64,000 bases of DNA from NCBI RefSeq assembly GCF_005502745.1, contig NZ_SCNL01000011.1:85725-149724 (forward strand), read 5' to 3'. Shown here piece by piece: positions 35,587 to 45,396 of the stretch. The notes below the pieces were generated by a model. It did not search any database. It worked only from the letters and a program-made list of their open reading frames with translations, and had not been told where the DNA came from. The position numbers and the translations under genes were made by a program. The stretch is from Sphingomonas sp. 3P27F8 (GTDB taxonomy: Bacteria; Pseudomonadota; Alphaproteobacteria; Sphingomonadales; Sphingomonadaceae). Each line of letters starts with the position of its first letter. Position 1 is the stretch's first letter.

Positions 35587-36987
35587 TCAGATGGCCACCT
35601 TCCGCGCGAAATCGCCCGCGCTGGCCTTCAGCACGGCGAGCCGACTGGAAAGCGAATCGAATCCGGCGCCGAATGCGTCAATCTCGCCGGCCACCGCCTC
35701 GGTATCCTCGCGAATCGCAGCGATCGTGTTCGACATCGAATCGGCCGCGAGCGCGGTTTCATCGACTGCGGCGGTGATCGCGGTCACCGTTTGCGCCTGC
35801 ACCTCCATCGCGCCGCGAATGCGGCTGGCCGAATCCTCCACCTCGGCGACGGTCGCCTTGATGCTGGCATTCGTTTCCACCGTGCTGCGCGTGGCGGACT
35901 GGATCGCGGCGATTTTCGCGGCGATGTCGTCGGTGGCGCGCGCCGTCTGATTGGCGAGGCTCTTCACCTCCTGCGCCACCACCGCGAAGCCACGCCCCGC
36001 ATCGCCGGCGCGCGCCGCCTCGATCGTGGCGTTGAGCGCAAGCAGATTGGTCTGCCCCGCAATATCTCGAATAAGGCCGAGGATCGATTCGATCGACTGT
36101 GCATGATCGGACAGCATCTGCGACACGCCAACGGCGGCCCCCGCCTGCGCGCTGGCGCGATTGGCAACCTCGGCGGCGACTTCCACCTCGCCGCGCGCAT
36201 CCTCGATCGCACGGATCAGGCCGGCGGCAGTCAGCGCCGCTTCGCGCATCGCGACGGCCGACTGCTCGGCGGCAGCCGCCACCTCGCTCGCCTTGCCCAA
36301 TACGCCCCGCGTCGAAGAGGACGCACCCGACGCGAGCAGGCGTAGCGCCCCGCCCTCGGACGTGGCGCTTTCGACGGTGGCCGTAATGCCTTCGTGGAAC
36401 TCGCTTGCCAGCCGGTCCCGCAACACCTTTTCACTGAATTCCAGATAAGCGGAGTAGATCGCGACGGTGATCTCACCTTCCAGCGCCGATAGCCGCATCA
36501 GCGTATCCACCATGCTGACGAGTCGGGGATCGCTGTGCTCCAGCCGCCGCATCAGCACATCGAGCGCCGCACGATCGCTGGCGCTTATCATCGAGAGCAG
36601 CGCCGTCTTGGATACGTCCGCCGCATAGGCCGCCGCGACCGAGCGTTCTATCGACTCGATCCACGACCGCCCCGCCGTGTCCAGAAAGCGGCTCCGCAGA
36701 AATGCACAGCCGACATCGATCATCTTCTCGGTTTCGTCCGGCGCCCAGGAGCGCTGATCGGCGAAGCATCGCACCCATTGGTGCCAATAGGCCGCGGAAA
36801 TCTGCCGGATTTCAGGCTCGATCGCCGTCCAGACATCGCGGCTGGTGCTGAGCAACGTGCCGTCGACATCGAAAACCTTGAGGCGACCGGCGATATCCAC
36901 CGTCGCGGCGATCGATCCGGCTGCGGGCAGTTCCGTAAGCAAAGGTAACGCTCCATCCAATAGGCAGGGCGGAGGGTTAATGGCCAT
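35587..36987 (-). CDS. Soluble methyl-accepting chemotaxis protein
   Basis: A 466-residue chemoreceptor without transmembrane segments. Residues from about 230 form the coiled-coil signalling domain with the hairpin tip [37 protein letters not shown]. The first 200 residues are an all-helical sensor, with YWHQWVRCF and an [14 protein letters not shown]...IYSAYLEF layout that recalls globin-coupled (protoglobin) sensors; no clear proximal histidine is seen. It would act on CheA/CheW in the cytoplasm. No other che genes are near, and it is divergent from sdhC. Confidence 0.82.
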   Translation of the reverse strand: MAINPPPCLLDGALPLLTELPAAGSIAATVDIAGRLKVFDVDGTLLSTSRDVWTAIEPEIRQISAAYWHQWVRCFADQRSWAPDETEKMIDVGCAFLRSRFLDTAGRSWIESIERSVAAAYAADVSKTALLSMISASDRAALDVLMRRLEHSDPRLVSMVDTLMRLSALEGEITVAIYSAYLEFSEKVLRDRLASEFHEGITATVESATSEGGALRLLASGASSSTRGVLGKASEVAAAAEQSAVAMREAALTAAGLIRAIEDARGEVEVAAEVANRASAQAGAAVGVSQMLSDHAQSIESILGLIRDIAGQTNLLALNATIEAARAGDAGRGFAVVAQEVKSLANQTARATDDIAAKIAAIQSATRSTVETNASIKATVAEVEDSASRIRGAMEVQAQTVTAITAAVDETALAADSMSNTIAAIREDTEAVAGEIDAFGAGFDSLSSRLAVLKASAGDFARKVAI

Positions 36988-37109
36988 TGGTTAACCGCTG
37001 GTTAGGCCGGTGACGAAACAGTAACGATTGGCCCTTCCCCGCTTGCATCCCCGCGCTCGCCGTCTCATAGACCCGCGCGAACAGTCGGCTCATCGCAGGA
37101 AACACGCCC

Positions 37110-37535
37110 TTGGCCTCGAAACCCGCGCGCCCGCGCAGCCCGCACCTCTTCAGCGGCCCGCTCCAGCTTCACTATCGCTGGAGCCCGGCGATGCTGGCCT
37201 CCATTCTCCATCGCGTCACGGGCGACGGCATGGCGACCGTCGGCGCCGCGCTTCTCGTCTGGTGGTTGGCGGCGATCGCAGCCGGGGGACAGGCCTATGC
37301 GACGTTTCTCAGCGTGTTCACGACATCGGCCGGGCACCTCAATCCGATCGGCTGGGTTGCAGGCGTCGGCCTGACCTTTTCGCTGTTCCAGCATATGATG
37401 AGCGGCATCCGCCACCTGGTGCTGGATACCGGCGCCGCCTTCGAACTCAAGACGAACCGGCTGCTCGCGCTGCTCACGTTCGTTTTCTCGACGCTGCTGA
37501 CCGTGCTGTTCTGGCTCTACCTGGGGATCAAGTGA
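37110..37535 (+). CDS. sdhC: Succinate dehydrogenase cytochrome b556 subunit
   Basis: A 141-residue three-helix membrane anchor of complex II. The conserved N-terminal RPRSPHLFSGPLQLHYRW and SILHRVTGDG precede helix 1; the heme b histidine is in FSLFQHMMSGIRHLVLD. It begins with TTG (37110) with AGGA upstream. Its TGA shares one base with the sdhD ATG. Confidence 0.93.
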   Translation: MASKPARPRSPHLFSGPLQLHYRWSPAMLASILHRVTGDGMATVGAALLVWWLAAIAAGGQAYATFLSVFTTSAGHLNPIGWVAGVGLTFSLFQHMMSGIRHLVLDTGAAFELKTNRLLALLTFVFSTLLTVLFWLYLGIK

Positions 37536-37918
37536 TGGGATCGGGAACCGAGATCGGGCGCGTCCGCGGCCTTGGCAGTGCGCATCACGGCCCGCTGCAC
37601 TGGTGGCATCAGAAGATCACCGCCGGCACGAACCTGTTGTTCATGGCGTGGTTGATGATATCGATCGCGCGCCTGCCAGGCTATGACTATGCCAGCGTCC
37701 GTACCTGGCTTTCCTCGGCGTGGGTCGCGGTGCCGATGCTGCTGTTGATCGCGTCGGTTTTCTATCATTTCCGGCTGGGGCTTCAGGTGGTGATCGAGGA
37801 TTATGCGCATGCGGAAAGCCGCGTGGTGCTGATGATCCTGCTCAACCTGTTTGTCGCGGTCACCGCCGGGATCGCGATCTTCTCGATCCTCAAGGTCGCT
37901 TTTGGAGCTGCTGCGTAA
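37535..37918 (+). CDS. sdhD: Succinate dehydrogenase membrane anchor subunit
   Basis: A 127-residue second anchor with three hydrophobic helices. The heme/quinone-site residues are in the [18 protein letters not shown] opening and [17 protein letters not shown] segment. It binds ubiquinone with SdhC. The ATG overlaps the sdhC stop by one base and the stop overlaps the sdhA ATG by one base. Confidence 0.92.
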   Translation: MGSGTEIGRVRGLGSAHHGPLHWWHQKITAGTNLLFMAWLMISIARLPGYDYASVRTWLSSAWVAVPMLLLIASVFYHFRLGLQVVIEDYAHAESRVVLMILLNLFVAVTAGIAIFSILKVAFGAAA

Positions 37919-39720
37919 TGCCTGCCGCCTATCAGATCATCGATCACACCTATGACGCAGTCGTCGTCGGCGCTGGCGGTTCGGGGCTGCGCGCCACGAT
38001 GGGTATCGCGGAGAGCGGCCTCAAGACCGCCTGCATCACCAAGGTATTTCCGACGCGCAGCCACACGGTCGCCGCGCAGGGCGGAATCGCTGCAAGCCTC
38101 GGCAATAACTCGCCGGATCACTGGTCCTGGCACATGTTCGATACGGTGAAGGGTTCCGACTGGCTCGGAGACCAGGACGCCATCGAATATATGGTGCGCG
38201 AGGCGCCGGCCGCTGTTTACGAGCTGGAGCACGCCGGTGTGCCGTTCAGCCGCAACGACAACGGCACCATCTATCAGCGCCCGTTCGGCGGCCATATGCA
38301 GAACATGGGCGAAGGCCCGCCGGTGCAGCGCACCTGCGCCGCCGCAGACCGCACCGGCCACGCCATGCTTCACGCGCTCTACCAGCAGAGCCTGAAGTAT
38401 GACGCGGACTTCTACGTCGAATATTTCGCGCTCGATCTCATCATGGAAAACGGCGCATGCCGCGGCGTGATCGCGATGTGCATGGAAACCGGCGCGATCC
38501 ACCGTTTCCGCAGCCACGCCGTCGTGCTGGCGACCGGCGGCGGCGGCCGCGTGTATCAGTCCGCGACCTCGGCGCATACCTGCACGGGTGACGGCAACGG
38601 CATGGCGTTGCGCGCTGGCCTTGCACTGCAGGATATGGAATTTGTCCAGTTCCACCCGACCGGCATCTACGGCGCGGGCGTGCTGATTACCGAGGGCGCA
38701 CGCGGCGAAGGTGGTTACCTCACCAATTCGGAGGGCGAGCGTTTCATGGAGCGCTATGCTCCGTCCGCCAAGGATCTGGCAAGCCGCGATGTCGTGGCGC
38801 GCTCGATGGCGATGGAGATGCGCGAGGGGCGTGGCGTTGGCCCCGACGGCGAATATATCTACCTCCACCTCGATCATATCGATCCGAAGGTGCTGCACGA
38901 GCGGCTGCCGGGCATCACCGAGACGGGCAAGATCTTCGCCGGCGTCGACCTGACACGCCAGCCGCTGCCGGTGACGCCGACCGTGCATTACAACATGGGC
39001 GGCATCCCGACGAATTATCACGGCGAAGTCGTGCAGCTTCGGGATGGCGATCCCGATGCGGTGGTTGCCGGCCTGTTTGCGGTCGGCGAGGCGGCGTGCG
39101 TTTCGGTGCATGGTGCCAACCGGCTCGGCTCCAATTCGCTGATCGATCTGGTGGTGTTCGGTCGTGCGACCGGCCTGCGCCTCAAGGATACGCTGAAGCC
39201 GAACACCTCGCATAATCCGCTGCCGAAGGGCTCGGAGGAGCAGGCGCTTACCCGTCTCGATCATTTCCGCAACGCCAGCGGCGGCTCGGCCACCGCGAAG
39301 ATTCGCGCTGAAATGCAGCGGACGATGCAGCGCCATTGCGCGGTGTTCCGCGATTCCGCGCTGCTTTCGGAAGGCGTCCAGAAGATTGACGCGATCTATA
39401 AGGGGATGGCGGATATCGGCATCACGGATCGCTCGCTGATCTGGAATACCGATCTCATCGAAACGATGGAGCTCGACAATCTCATCGGCCAGGCGGTCGT
39501 GACGATCAAGGGTGCGGAGAATCGCAAGGAAAGCCGGGGTGCACACATGCACGAGGATTTCCCGGATCGCGACGATGCGAACTGGATGAAGCACACCACC
39601 GCCACGTTCGAGGGCTGGGGCGGCAAGGGCGGCACGACCACGATCGATTACCGTCCGGTGCACGATTACACGCTCACGGACGACGCGGAATATATCAAGC
39701 CGAAGAAGCGCGTCTACTGA
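37918..39720 (+). CDS. sdhA: Succinate dehydrogenase flavoprotein subunit
   Basis: A 600-residue SdhA. The FAD fold starts at [15 protein letters not shown], the covalent-FAD histidine is in [12 protein letters not shown], and catalytic residues lie in FHPTGIYG and the [10 protein letters not shown] segment; [20 protein letters not shown] is the C-terminal signature. It oxidises succinate to fumarate on the cytoplasmic face of the membrane. It completes an sdhCDA unit, but no sdhB follows; the next gene is convergent. Confidence 0.96.
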   Translation: MPAAYQIIDHTYDAVVVGAGGSGLRATMGIAESGLKTACITKVFPTRSHTVAAQGGIAASLGNNSPDHWSWHMFDTVKGSDWLGDQDAIEYMVREAPAAVYELEHAGVPFSRNDNGTIYQRPFGGHMQNMGEGPPVQRTCAAADRTGHAMLHALYQQSLKYDADFYVEYFALDLIMENGACRGVIAMCMETGAIHRFRSHAVVLATGGGGRVYQSATSAHTCTGDGNGMALRAGLALQDMEFVQFHPTGIYGAGVLITEGARGEGGYLTNSEGERFMERYAPSAKDLASRDVVARSMAMEMREGRGVGPDGEYIYLHLDHIDPKVLHERLPGITETGKIFAGVDLTRQPLPVTPTVHYNMGGIPTNYHGEVVQLRDGDPDAVVAGLFAVGEAACVSVHGANRLGSNSLIDLVVFGRATGLRLKDTLKPNTSHNPLPKGSEEQALTRLDHFRNASGGSATAKIRAEMQRTMQRHCAVFRDSALLSEGVQKIDAIYKGMADIGITDRSLIWNTDLIETMELDNLIGQAVVTIKGAENRKESRGAHMHEDFPDRDDANWMKHTTATFEGWGGKGGTTTIDYRPVHDYTLTDDAEYIKPKKRVY

Positions 39721-39746
39721 GGGCTGCGTCGCAGATTGGCGCCAAG

Positions 39747-39778
39747 ATCCCGCGCAAGGCCAAACCCTGGCGCGGGAT
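39747..39778. terminator. Terminator between sdhA and the TonB receptor gene
   Basis: A 9-bp stem ATCCCGCGC / GCGCGGGAT with a 14-base loop, followed by TTAATTT, lies between the two convergent stop codons. Confidence 0.6.
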
Positions 39779-39786
39779 TTAATTTG

Positions 39787-42165
39787 CTAGCGCTCGATCT
39801 TCATGCCCAGCATCACCGTGGCCGGGCGCAGCGGCGTGCTTTGCGCCCGCGCGGCCAGCGAGAAGGCATTGCCATAAGCGAAACGGTTGCCGCTGCTATT
39901 GGTGATATTGTCCGCCGACAGCCATAAGGTCAGATCGCGACGCGACCATTCGGTCCGCGCCGCGAGCACCGCATAGCGCCCCTGCGCGAAATCCAGATAA
40001 CGGCCCGTGCCAAGCACCGAGCGCCCGATATAATCAAGCGCGGCCGACGACCGCATCGTTCCTCCGAAAGCATCCCAGCGATAGCTTATGCCTGCGTGAG
40101 CGCTGAATGGCGGGGTGTTCGGCAATCGTTGATTGCTGGCCGGCGAGGTTGAGGCGAGCGGACCCGTGACACGGTTGACCGTGTACAGCGCCGATAAATC
40201 GAACCGCAGCGGCGTGATCGGCACCCAATCCGCGCTCAGCTCCGCCGTCAGGATGCGGGCGTCGCCAATGTTGCTCGTGTAAGGCTGGCCGCGTCGATCA
40301 ATCAGATCGGCCTGGATATTCCTCCAGCGCGCATAGGAAAGAGCTGCGTTGAAGCCGACACCGGCAGCCCCCTGACGCAACCGGCGCACGCCTATCTCGC
40401 CCATCCCGATGGAATCGGACTTGAACTCCGCGACACGCCCGATACCCCGCGCCACGGCGAGGCCGCCGGTGCGGAACCCGGATTGATAGCGGCCGTAGAT
40501 CGATAATGACGGCGCCAGACGCCACGACAAGGCAAGCGTCGGATCGACACGTCGGGTCAGCCGCCCGCGCACCATATCGCCCGCTCGCGGTCGCAACGAG
40601 GGATAGCCATCGACACGCGCCTCGGTAGCGCGAAAGCCAAGCGTGGCGGAAAGCGTGCGCGTGAGCGGTTCGGTCAGTTCGCTGAACAACGATACGTTCT
40701 GCGAAACGTTCGTCACGCCGATAATCTCGGTCGGATTCCCCGCCGGCCCAAGCGTGCGGTTCTCGGCGTCACGGTTGCGCAGTACGGCAAGCCCGACGAC
40801 CCATGACTCCCCCGCCGCCGTCGATCGAGACAGTCGCGCCTCGTATGTCCACAACAGATCGGAGCGCGATGTGGTGTAATCGATGATTCCGTTGCGCGGT
40901 GAGCTGGCCGGCGTCGCGTCGAAATGATCTTCCGCATCATATTGGCTGATGCCGCTCACGGACACGAATTCGAGGCCGCTGGCCCAGCGCCGGCGGATAC
41001 TGATCCGGCCGAGCAGGATGCTGTTCCAATACGGCTGCGCGATCCGTGCGGCGCGCACAAGCCTTCTGCCGCCCTCATCGATATATTGGGCGTCACCGGC
41101 GGAAATGCGCTGTCCCAGCCCGCTGACATCCACCTCCCAACCATCGCCGGCATCAACGAGAAGCGCGGCACGCCCCCCGACACGATCGGTTGTGTTGATA
41201 TCCCGCCGCCCTAGAGCGGGATCGGCGATATAGCCGCCATCGCGCGAGCGATACGCGACCAGCCGCATAGCAGCGGCATCGTGGGCAAACGGAACGTTGA
41301 CGAACCCGGACAGGTCCGCGCCCGGCTGCCCCGCCACCGTAAGCGCGCCACTGACGGCAGCCGCACCGTGCAGAACGCCGAGTTGCGGCGCATTCGGGAC
41401 GATGCGGATTATCCCTCCGATCGCGCCCGCGCCATACAATGTGCCCTGAGGCCCCTCCATCACTTCCACGGAGCCGACATCGACGAGCGCCAACCCCGGC
41501 TCCGGCGTGGAATAATTTATTTGGACGTCGTCGAGGTAATAGCCGGTGGTGGCCTGCGTCGCGCCGTTGAAACTGCTGTCCGCGATGCCGCGGATGAAGA
41601 TCTTGTCGCGCCCCTGCCCCAGCGCGGTGGTCTGCAGCACCGGCGTCGACCGCACGGTATCCGTCAAGCTGGAGGTGGGGCCGTTTCCCGGCAACGCCTG
41701 CGGCACGATCGCCGTTATCGATGCGGGAAAGCGCTGCAACGGCACGCGTTGCTTGCTGGCGGTGACGATGATGTCGTCGACCGCGTCAGGCTCTGGCCCG
41801 ACCACGCGCGGCGAACGCGGCATCGTCCGCCGCTGAGACGCGCGCACGACGCGAAAGCTGCGCGGCCCGACCCGCTCGGCGCGATACCCCGTGCCTCGCA
41901 GCAACCGGCGCAGGCCGGCCTCGACCGACAAACCCGCTGGCGGCGGCGTCACGCGGATCGAGCGCAATCCAGGTTCGAGGCTGACGATTTCCGTGCCGCT
42001 GCGCGCCGCCAGTTGCAGAAGCGCGGCTTCGAGCGCCATGGAGGGAACAACGACGGTTTCGGCGGCGGAAACGACCGGGGCGAGCATCGCCGCGCTCGCC
42101 AGCGCAATGGCAAGCCTAGTGCATCGGCGCCCTTTGCGGCGCGATGATCCACCCATTCCCGTCAT
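39787..42165 (-). CDS. TonB-dependent receptor with N-terminal STN signalling domain
   Basis: A 792-residue FecA-type outer-membrane transducer-receptor. A signal peptide (about 1-35) leads to an STN domain (about 40-110, MALEAALLQLAARSGTEI), a TonB box/plug (DDIIVTAS and later GIADSSFNG) and the beta-barrel to the C-terminus. FecI and FecR genes directly upstream mean it likely signals substrate binding through TonB to the anti-sigma factor. The ligand could be an iron chelate or another compound. It overlaps fecR by 50 bp, and the last residue is Arg rather than the usual aromatic. Confidence 0.9.
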   Translation of the reverse strand: MTGMGGSSRRKGRRCTRLAIALASAAMLAPVVSAAETVVVPSMALEAALLQLAARSGTEIVSLEPGLRSIRVTPPPAGLSVEAGLRRLLRGTGYRAERVGPRSFRVVRASQRRTMPRSPRVVGPEPDAVDDIIVTASKQRVPLQRFPASITAIVPQALPGNGPTSSLTDTVRSTPVLQTTALGQGRDKIFIRGIADSSFNGATQATTGYYLDDVQINYSTPEPGLALVDVGSVEVMEGPQGTLYGAGAIGGIIRIVPNAPQLGVLHGAAAVSGALTVAGQPGADLSGFVNVPFAHDAAAMRLVAYRSRDGGYIADPALGRRDINTTDRVGGRAALLVDAGDGWEVDVSGLGQRISAGDAQYIDEGGRRLVRAARIAQPYWNSILLGRISIRRRWASGLEFVSVSGISQYDAEDHFDATPASSPRNGIIDYTTSRSDLLWTYEARLSRSTAAGESWVVGLAVLRNRDAENRTLGPAGNPTEIIGVTNVSQNVSLFSELTEPLTRTLSATLGFRATEARVDGYPSLRPRAGDMVRGRLTRRVDPTLALSWRLAPSLSIYGRYQSGFRTGGLAVARGIGRVAEFKSDSIGMGEIGVRRLRQGAAGVGFNAALSYARWRNIQADLIDRRGQPYTSNIGDARILTAELSADWVPITPLRFDLSALYTVNRVTGPLASTSPASNQRLPNTPPFSAHAGISYRWDAFGGTMRSSAALDYIGRSVLGTGRYLDFAQGRYAVLAARTEWSRRDLTLWLSADNITNSSGNRFAYGNAFSLAARAQSTPLRPATVMLGMKIER

Positions 42166-43054
42166 GAGAAACGCGCATTCCCGTTAACTCCGCGAAATGC
42201 GCCATGTCGCGCTGCGGATCCCCCGTCAACCGGACGATCCCGGTGAACGGAGATTGCGCGATGCCCTCGTCGACGCCAATGTCCCGTCCTAGGACAAGGC
42301 TGATCGTTTCGGCGACGAACTGGATCGATTGCCCGGAGAAAACCACCGTCCGCGCCTGATCCGAATCGATCCGCGAGCGCACCACCCGTTGCCCCGACAA
42401 TATCGTCAGCGCCTCTCCCGCATGCAGCGCGATGCGATTGTTGCCCGGATCGAATAGCACCGAACCCTCGCTGACGCTGAGATCCACGCCGCGCGCACCC
42501 TTCGCGACCGAAAAGACCGTGCCGATATCCTGAATCTCCCAGTCGCCGACGCGCACCGTGAACGGATGATCGGCATCGTGGGTCACGCGAAACGAAACAC
42601 GCCCGCTCTGCACCGACGCTGAACGCTGGCCGCTGCCGACCGTCATCCGCGCGCCGGCCGCCATCGCGACCTGCGTTCCATCGGGCAACGCCAGCGAGCG
42701 CGGTTGCGCCGCAGCGACCTCCACCGGCGTGGCGCCGGTGCGGCGCAGCTCCGTGACACCGACCAAGCCAGCAACAACCGCCGCAAGCGATGCCGCCGCC
42801 AGCGCGAAGCCGCGCCAGCGGCCGTGCGCCGCACGATCGCCAGAACGCTCGTCATCATTGGCCGCGATCGGCACTTCGTCGACCACGGAGTGACGCGCGG
42901 CATCGGCCACGCTCACGATGTCATAGGCGCGGGCGTGCGCCGGATCGGCTTCGAGCCAGGAAACGAAATCGCTCCACTCGCGCTCGTTCATCGTGGTTTG
43001 CCGGATATGCCACGCGATTGCGGCATCAAGGATCGTGTCGTCGATGTCAGTCAT
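42116..43054 (-). CDS. FecR-type anti-sigma/signal transducer
   Basis: A 312-residue membrane protein. An N-terminal cytoplasmic DUF4880-like region (AIAWHIRQTTMNEREWSDFVSWLEADPAHARAYD) precedes one transmembrane helix (about 80-105), and the periplasmic FecR domain shows AVVAGLVGVTEL then LALPDGTQVAMAAGARMTV. It would hold the adjacent ECF sigma factor inactive until the TonB receptor signals. It overlaps the sigma gene by 8 bp and the receptor by 50 bp. Confidence 0.9.
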   Translation of the reverse strand: MTDIDDTILDAAIAWHIRQTTMNEREWSDFVSWLEADPAHARAYDIVSVADAARHSVVDEVPIAANDDERSGDRAAHGRWRGFALAAASLAAVVAGLVGVTELRRTGATPVEVAAAQPRSLALPDGTQVAMAAGARMTVGSGQRSASVQSGRVSFRVTHDADHPFTVRVGDWEIQDIGTVFSVAKGARGVDLSVSEGSVLFDPGNNRIALHAGEALTILSGQRVVRSRIDSDQARTVVFSGQSIQFVAETISLVLGRDIGVDEGIAQSPFTGIVRLTGDPQRDMAHFAELTGMRVSHDGNGWIIAPQRAPMH

Positions 43055-43553
43055 CGCCGTCTCCGTCCGTCAAAGCATGCAACCGGCGATAGGCCCGTTG
43101 CAGCAATTTTTCGACCGCGCTGAGCGAAACGCCCAGCCGCCCGGCGATCTCGCGCTGCGGCACGTGATCGATACGGAACAGTCGATACGCGGTGCGCATC
43201 CGCTCCGGCATCGCCGCGATCACCTCGTCCGCCCGAAGCAGTTGGTCGCGTGCAAGTGCTTCGCGCTCCGGTGTCGGCCGATCGTGCGCCGCATCCCCCG
43301 CGTCCACCCAATGCGCTTCCAGCAGCCGGCGCCGCCGCGCCGCGATCCGCCGATCGGTAGCCAGATTGCCGGCCATCCGCATCAGATAGGCCACGGGATT
43401 GTCCACCTGCCCGGCCGGAAGCGACGCGATGCGGACCCAAAGATCCTGCAGCGCATCTTCCGCATCGGCAGCATTGCCGAGCCGCGCGGCGAGCATCCGC
43501 AAGAGCAACGCGCGCTGCGCCCCGAAGGCCGAAACCAGGCTCGGTTCCGCCAT
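43047..43553 (-). CDS. FecI-like ECF sigma factor
   Basis: A 168-residue ECF sigma-70 factor. Region 2 carries GNAADAEDALQDLWVRIA, and region 4 the helix-turn-helix VPQREIAGRLGVSLSAVEKLLQRAYRRLH. With the FecR-type and TonB-receptor genes it forms a cell-surface signalling operon. The promoter it recognises is not identified here. It overlaps fecR by 8 bp. Confidence 0.92.
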   Translation of the reverse strand: MAEPSLVSAFGAQRALLLRMLAARLGNAADAEDALQDLWVRIASLPAGQVDNPVAYLMRMAGNLATDRRIAARRRRLLEAHWVDAGDAAHDRPTPEREALARDQLLRADEVIAAMPERMRTAYRLFRIDHVPQREIAGRLGVSLSAVEKLLQRAYRRLHALTDGDGDD

Positions 43554-43589
43554 CAGGCGCCCTCGAAAGGCGAGGGAGCGCGCGCGGCA

Positions 43590-44399
43590 TCATGCGTCGA
43601 ATTCCAGGCCATGCGCGCGAGCCATGTCCGCGATCGGCATCCGGTGCAAGGCCGCCGCCTCGCGCGGGCGCGCATCGGCGATGTCGTCCCCCGCCAGCGC
43701 ACCGGCGCCGGGGTGGCACATGATGAGATGCATCTTGCCCGGCCGGCGCAGGAAGCTGGGAAAGAGATTTTCGTAGTCGCTGCGGAAATCGTAATGCCCC
43801 GCGAAGCTCGTGTTGCACGCGATGCCGCGCCGCGCCGCCGCGCGCCGCAAGCCACGGGCGTGATACGCGCTGCCGATCGCCTTCCCGCGATACGGGCGCG
43901 CGGCGATCGCGCTCACCCGATCGCCGCAATCGCGTATCCACGCCGCCGGCGCATGCTCCTTGACCGCATCCAGGAACAGCGGGCGAATACCCGGCAGCAC
44001 GTGCGAATGCTGGTGCGCATCGACGAAATCGGGCGCGCGGCCGATGGCCTTGATGAACGCGTGAAACTGCACGTCGATCTCGCTCGCGATCTCCTCGAGC
44101 GGCAGATTGCCCTGCGCCGCAGCGGCGGTCAGCTCGTCGATGCCCGGCATCCGCCCCCCTTCGGGCACATACTCAGGCATGTCCGTCAGCGGGTGCTCCC
44201 CGGTCAGCGTGAGATGCAGGCCGATCTGGACATGGCGCGGCAGATCTTTCAGCAGTTCGACATCGCGCGTCCAGCCGGGGCACACCGCCATGCAGCTGAT
44301 GGCATTCAGCCGCCCGTTCCGCGCGAGCTCGGCGATCGTCTCGCTGATCTGGCGGGACAAGGCGAAATCGTCCGCACAGAGAATGAGCCGCGCCGTCAC
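43590..44399 (-). CDS. ChbG/HpnK-family (YdjC-like) carbohydrate deacetylase
   Basis: A 269-residue polysaccharide-deacetylase-like protein. The metal and catalytic aspartates are in LILCADDFALS at the N-terminus, with GLHLTLTGEHPL and FVDAHQHSHVLPGI providing histidine ligands. HpnK deacetylates hopanoid glucosamine; ChbG deacetylates chitobiose. It overlaps the glycosyltransferase by 4 bp, so the pair could build or modify a glycolipid. Substrate is inferred only from family. Confidence 0.85.
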   Translation of the reverse strand: MTARLILCADDFALSRQISETIAELARNGRLNAISCMAVCPGWTRDVELLKDLPRHVQIGLHLTLTGEHPLTDMPEYVPEGGRMPGIDELTAAAAQGNLPLEEIASEIDVQFHAFIKAIGRAPDFVDAHQHSHVLPGIRPLFLDAVKEHAPAAWIRDCGDRVSAIAARPYRGKAIGSAYHARGLRRAAARRGIACNTSFAGHYDFRSDYENLFPSFLRRPGKMHLIMCHPGAGALAGDDIADARPREAAALHRMPIADMARAHGLEFDA

Positions 44400-45295
44400 G
44401 ACACAGCCCTCACCGGGGCAAGCGTCGCGGGCGCGCCTGACGGGGACAAGCCGACGGCCGCAGGCTGGAACCGCCGCTCGCGCAGCCGGTCACTCGACAA
44501 TTGCCGGGCCGCGAGGCGGCGGGCGAGATATTCGTAGAAGAACCAGTCGCCATCCCGCGCGCCCAGCGCAAGGTAACAGAGCCGCTCCGCGACCGTCCAC
44601 CGCACCGACGCGCGATCCCGCTTGCGCGGCGCCGGCGCGCACCACATCGCGGCACCATATCCGATCGATCCCTCGGGCAGCAGCCGGTGCATCACCTCAT
44701 GATCCTCCAGCACCAGATTCCAGCGCTGCGGATCGAAGCCGCCTGCCCGCCGCAGGGCGGCCGTGCGAAACACCTGTCCCGCCCCGCCCGCATGGCATTG
44801 ACCGGGAAATAGCCGCGCGACCAGCTTGATCTGCAACGCGCCGGCAATGCGCTCCGCCAGGCGTGCTTTGCGCGACACGAAATAGGCCCCCGCCGCCGCG
44901 TGCCCATCCTGTTCGAGCAATGCCTGCCCGGCGGCGAGGTAGTGCGACGGATACCAGGTATCGGCGTCGCAGGTCGCGACATAGGGCGTCGCCACGAACG
45001 GCAGCCCAGCGGCCAGCGCCGCCACTTTGCCCGGACGACGTTCATGCACCAGCAGATAGGGCAGTTCGTGCTGACGGGCGGCGGCGACGGCCACCTCCGC
45101 ACTGCCGTCGGTGCTGCCATTATCGATCAGGATCAGGAACGGCGGTTCCGATTGCTGCGCCAGGCTGGCAACCGTTCCCGGCAGGTGATCCCGCTCGTTG
45201 AAGAACGGCAGCAGCACAGACCAGCCGCGCGACCGAAAGCCCCCCTCGACATTCGTCGCACCGAACTCGTCCGGGTGCATGAAATCCTGAAACAC
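44396..45295 (-). CDS. Family 2 glycosyltransferase
   Basis: A 299-residue GT-A glycosyltransferase. LLPFFNERDHLPGTVASL begins the fold, the nucleotide-binding DNGSTDGS and metal-binding DADTWYPSHY (DXD) follow, and the EDHEV is the likely catalytic-base region. No membrane helix is clear beyond the central hydrophobic segment. It precedes and overlaps the ChbG/HpnK-like deacetylase by 4 bp, so the product may be a glycosylated lipid. An in-frame ATG (MHPDEFG) five codons in is an alternative start. Confidence 0.86.
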   Translation of the reverse strand: MFQDFMHPDEFGATNVEGGFRSRGWSVLLPFFNERDHLPGTVASLAQQSEPPFLILIDNGSTDGSAEVAVAAARQHELPYLLVHERRPGKVAALAAGLPFVATPYVATCDADTWYPSHYLAAGQALLEQDGHAAAGAYFVSRKARLAERIAGALQIKLVARLFPGQCHAGGAGQVFRTAALRRAGGFDPQRWNLVLEDHEVMHRLLPEGSIGYGAAMWCAPAPRKRDRASVRWTVAERLCYLALGARDGDWFFYEYLARRLAARQLSSDRLRERRFQPAAVGLSPSGAPATLAPVRAVS

Positions 45296-45396
45296 GTCGC
45301 GCCCTCCCCGGCCAGCGCAGCAGGCTCCCCATTGCCCGCTGCATTGGTCTTGACGACGCCCACCCCGCAGACCCGCACGGGGCAGTGAATAATTTT

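Noticed and set aside
37801..39663. 620-codon minus-strand ORF opposite sdhA
   Set aside because: Exact antisense of a strongly conserved gene; composition typical of a shadow.
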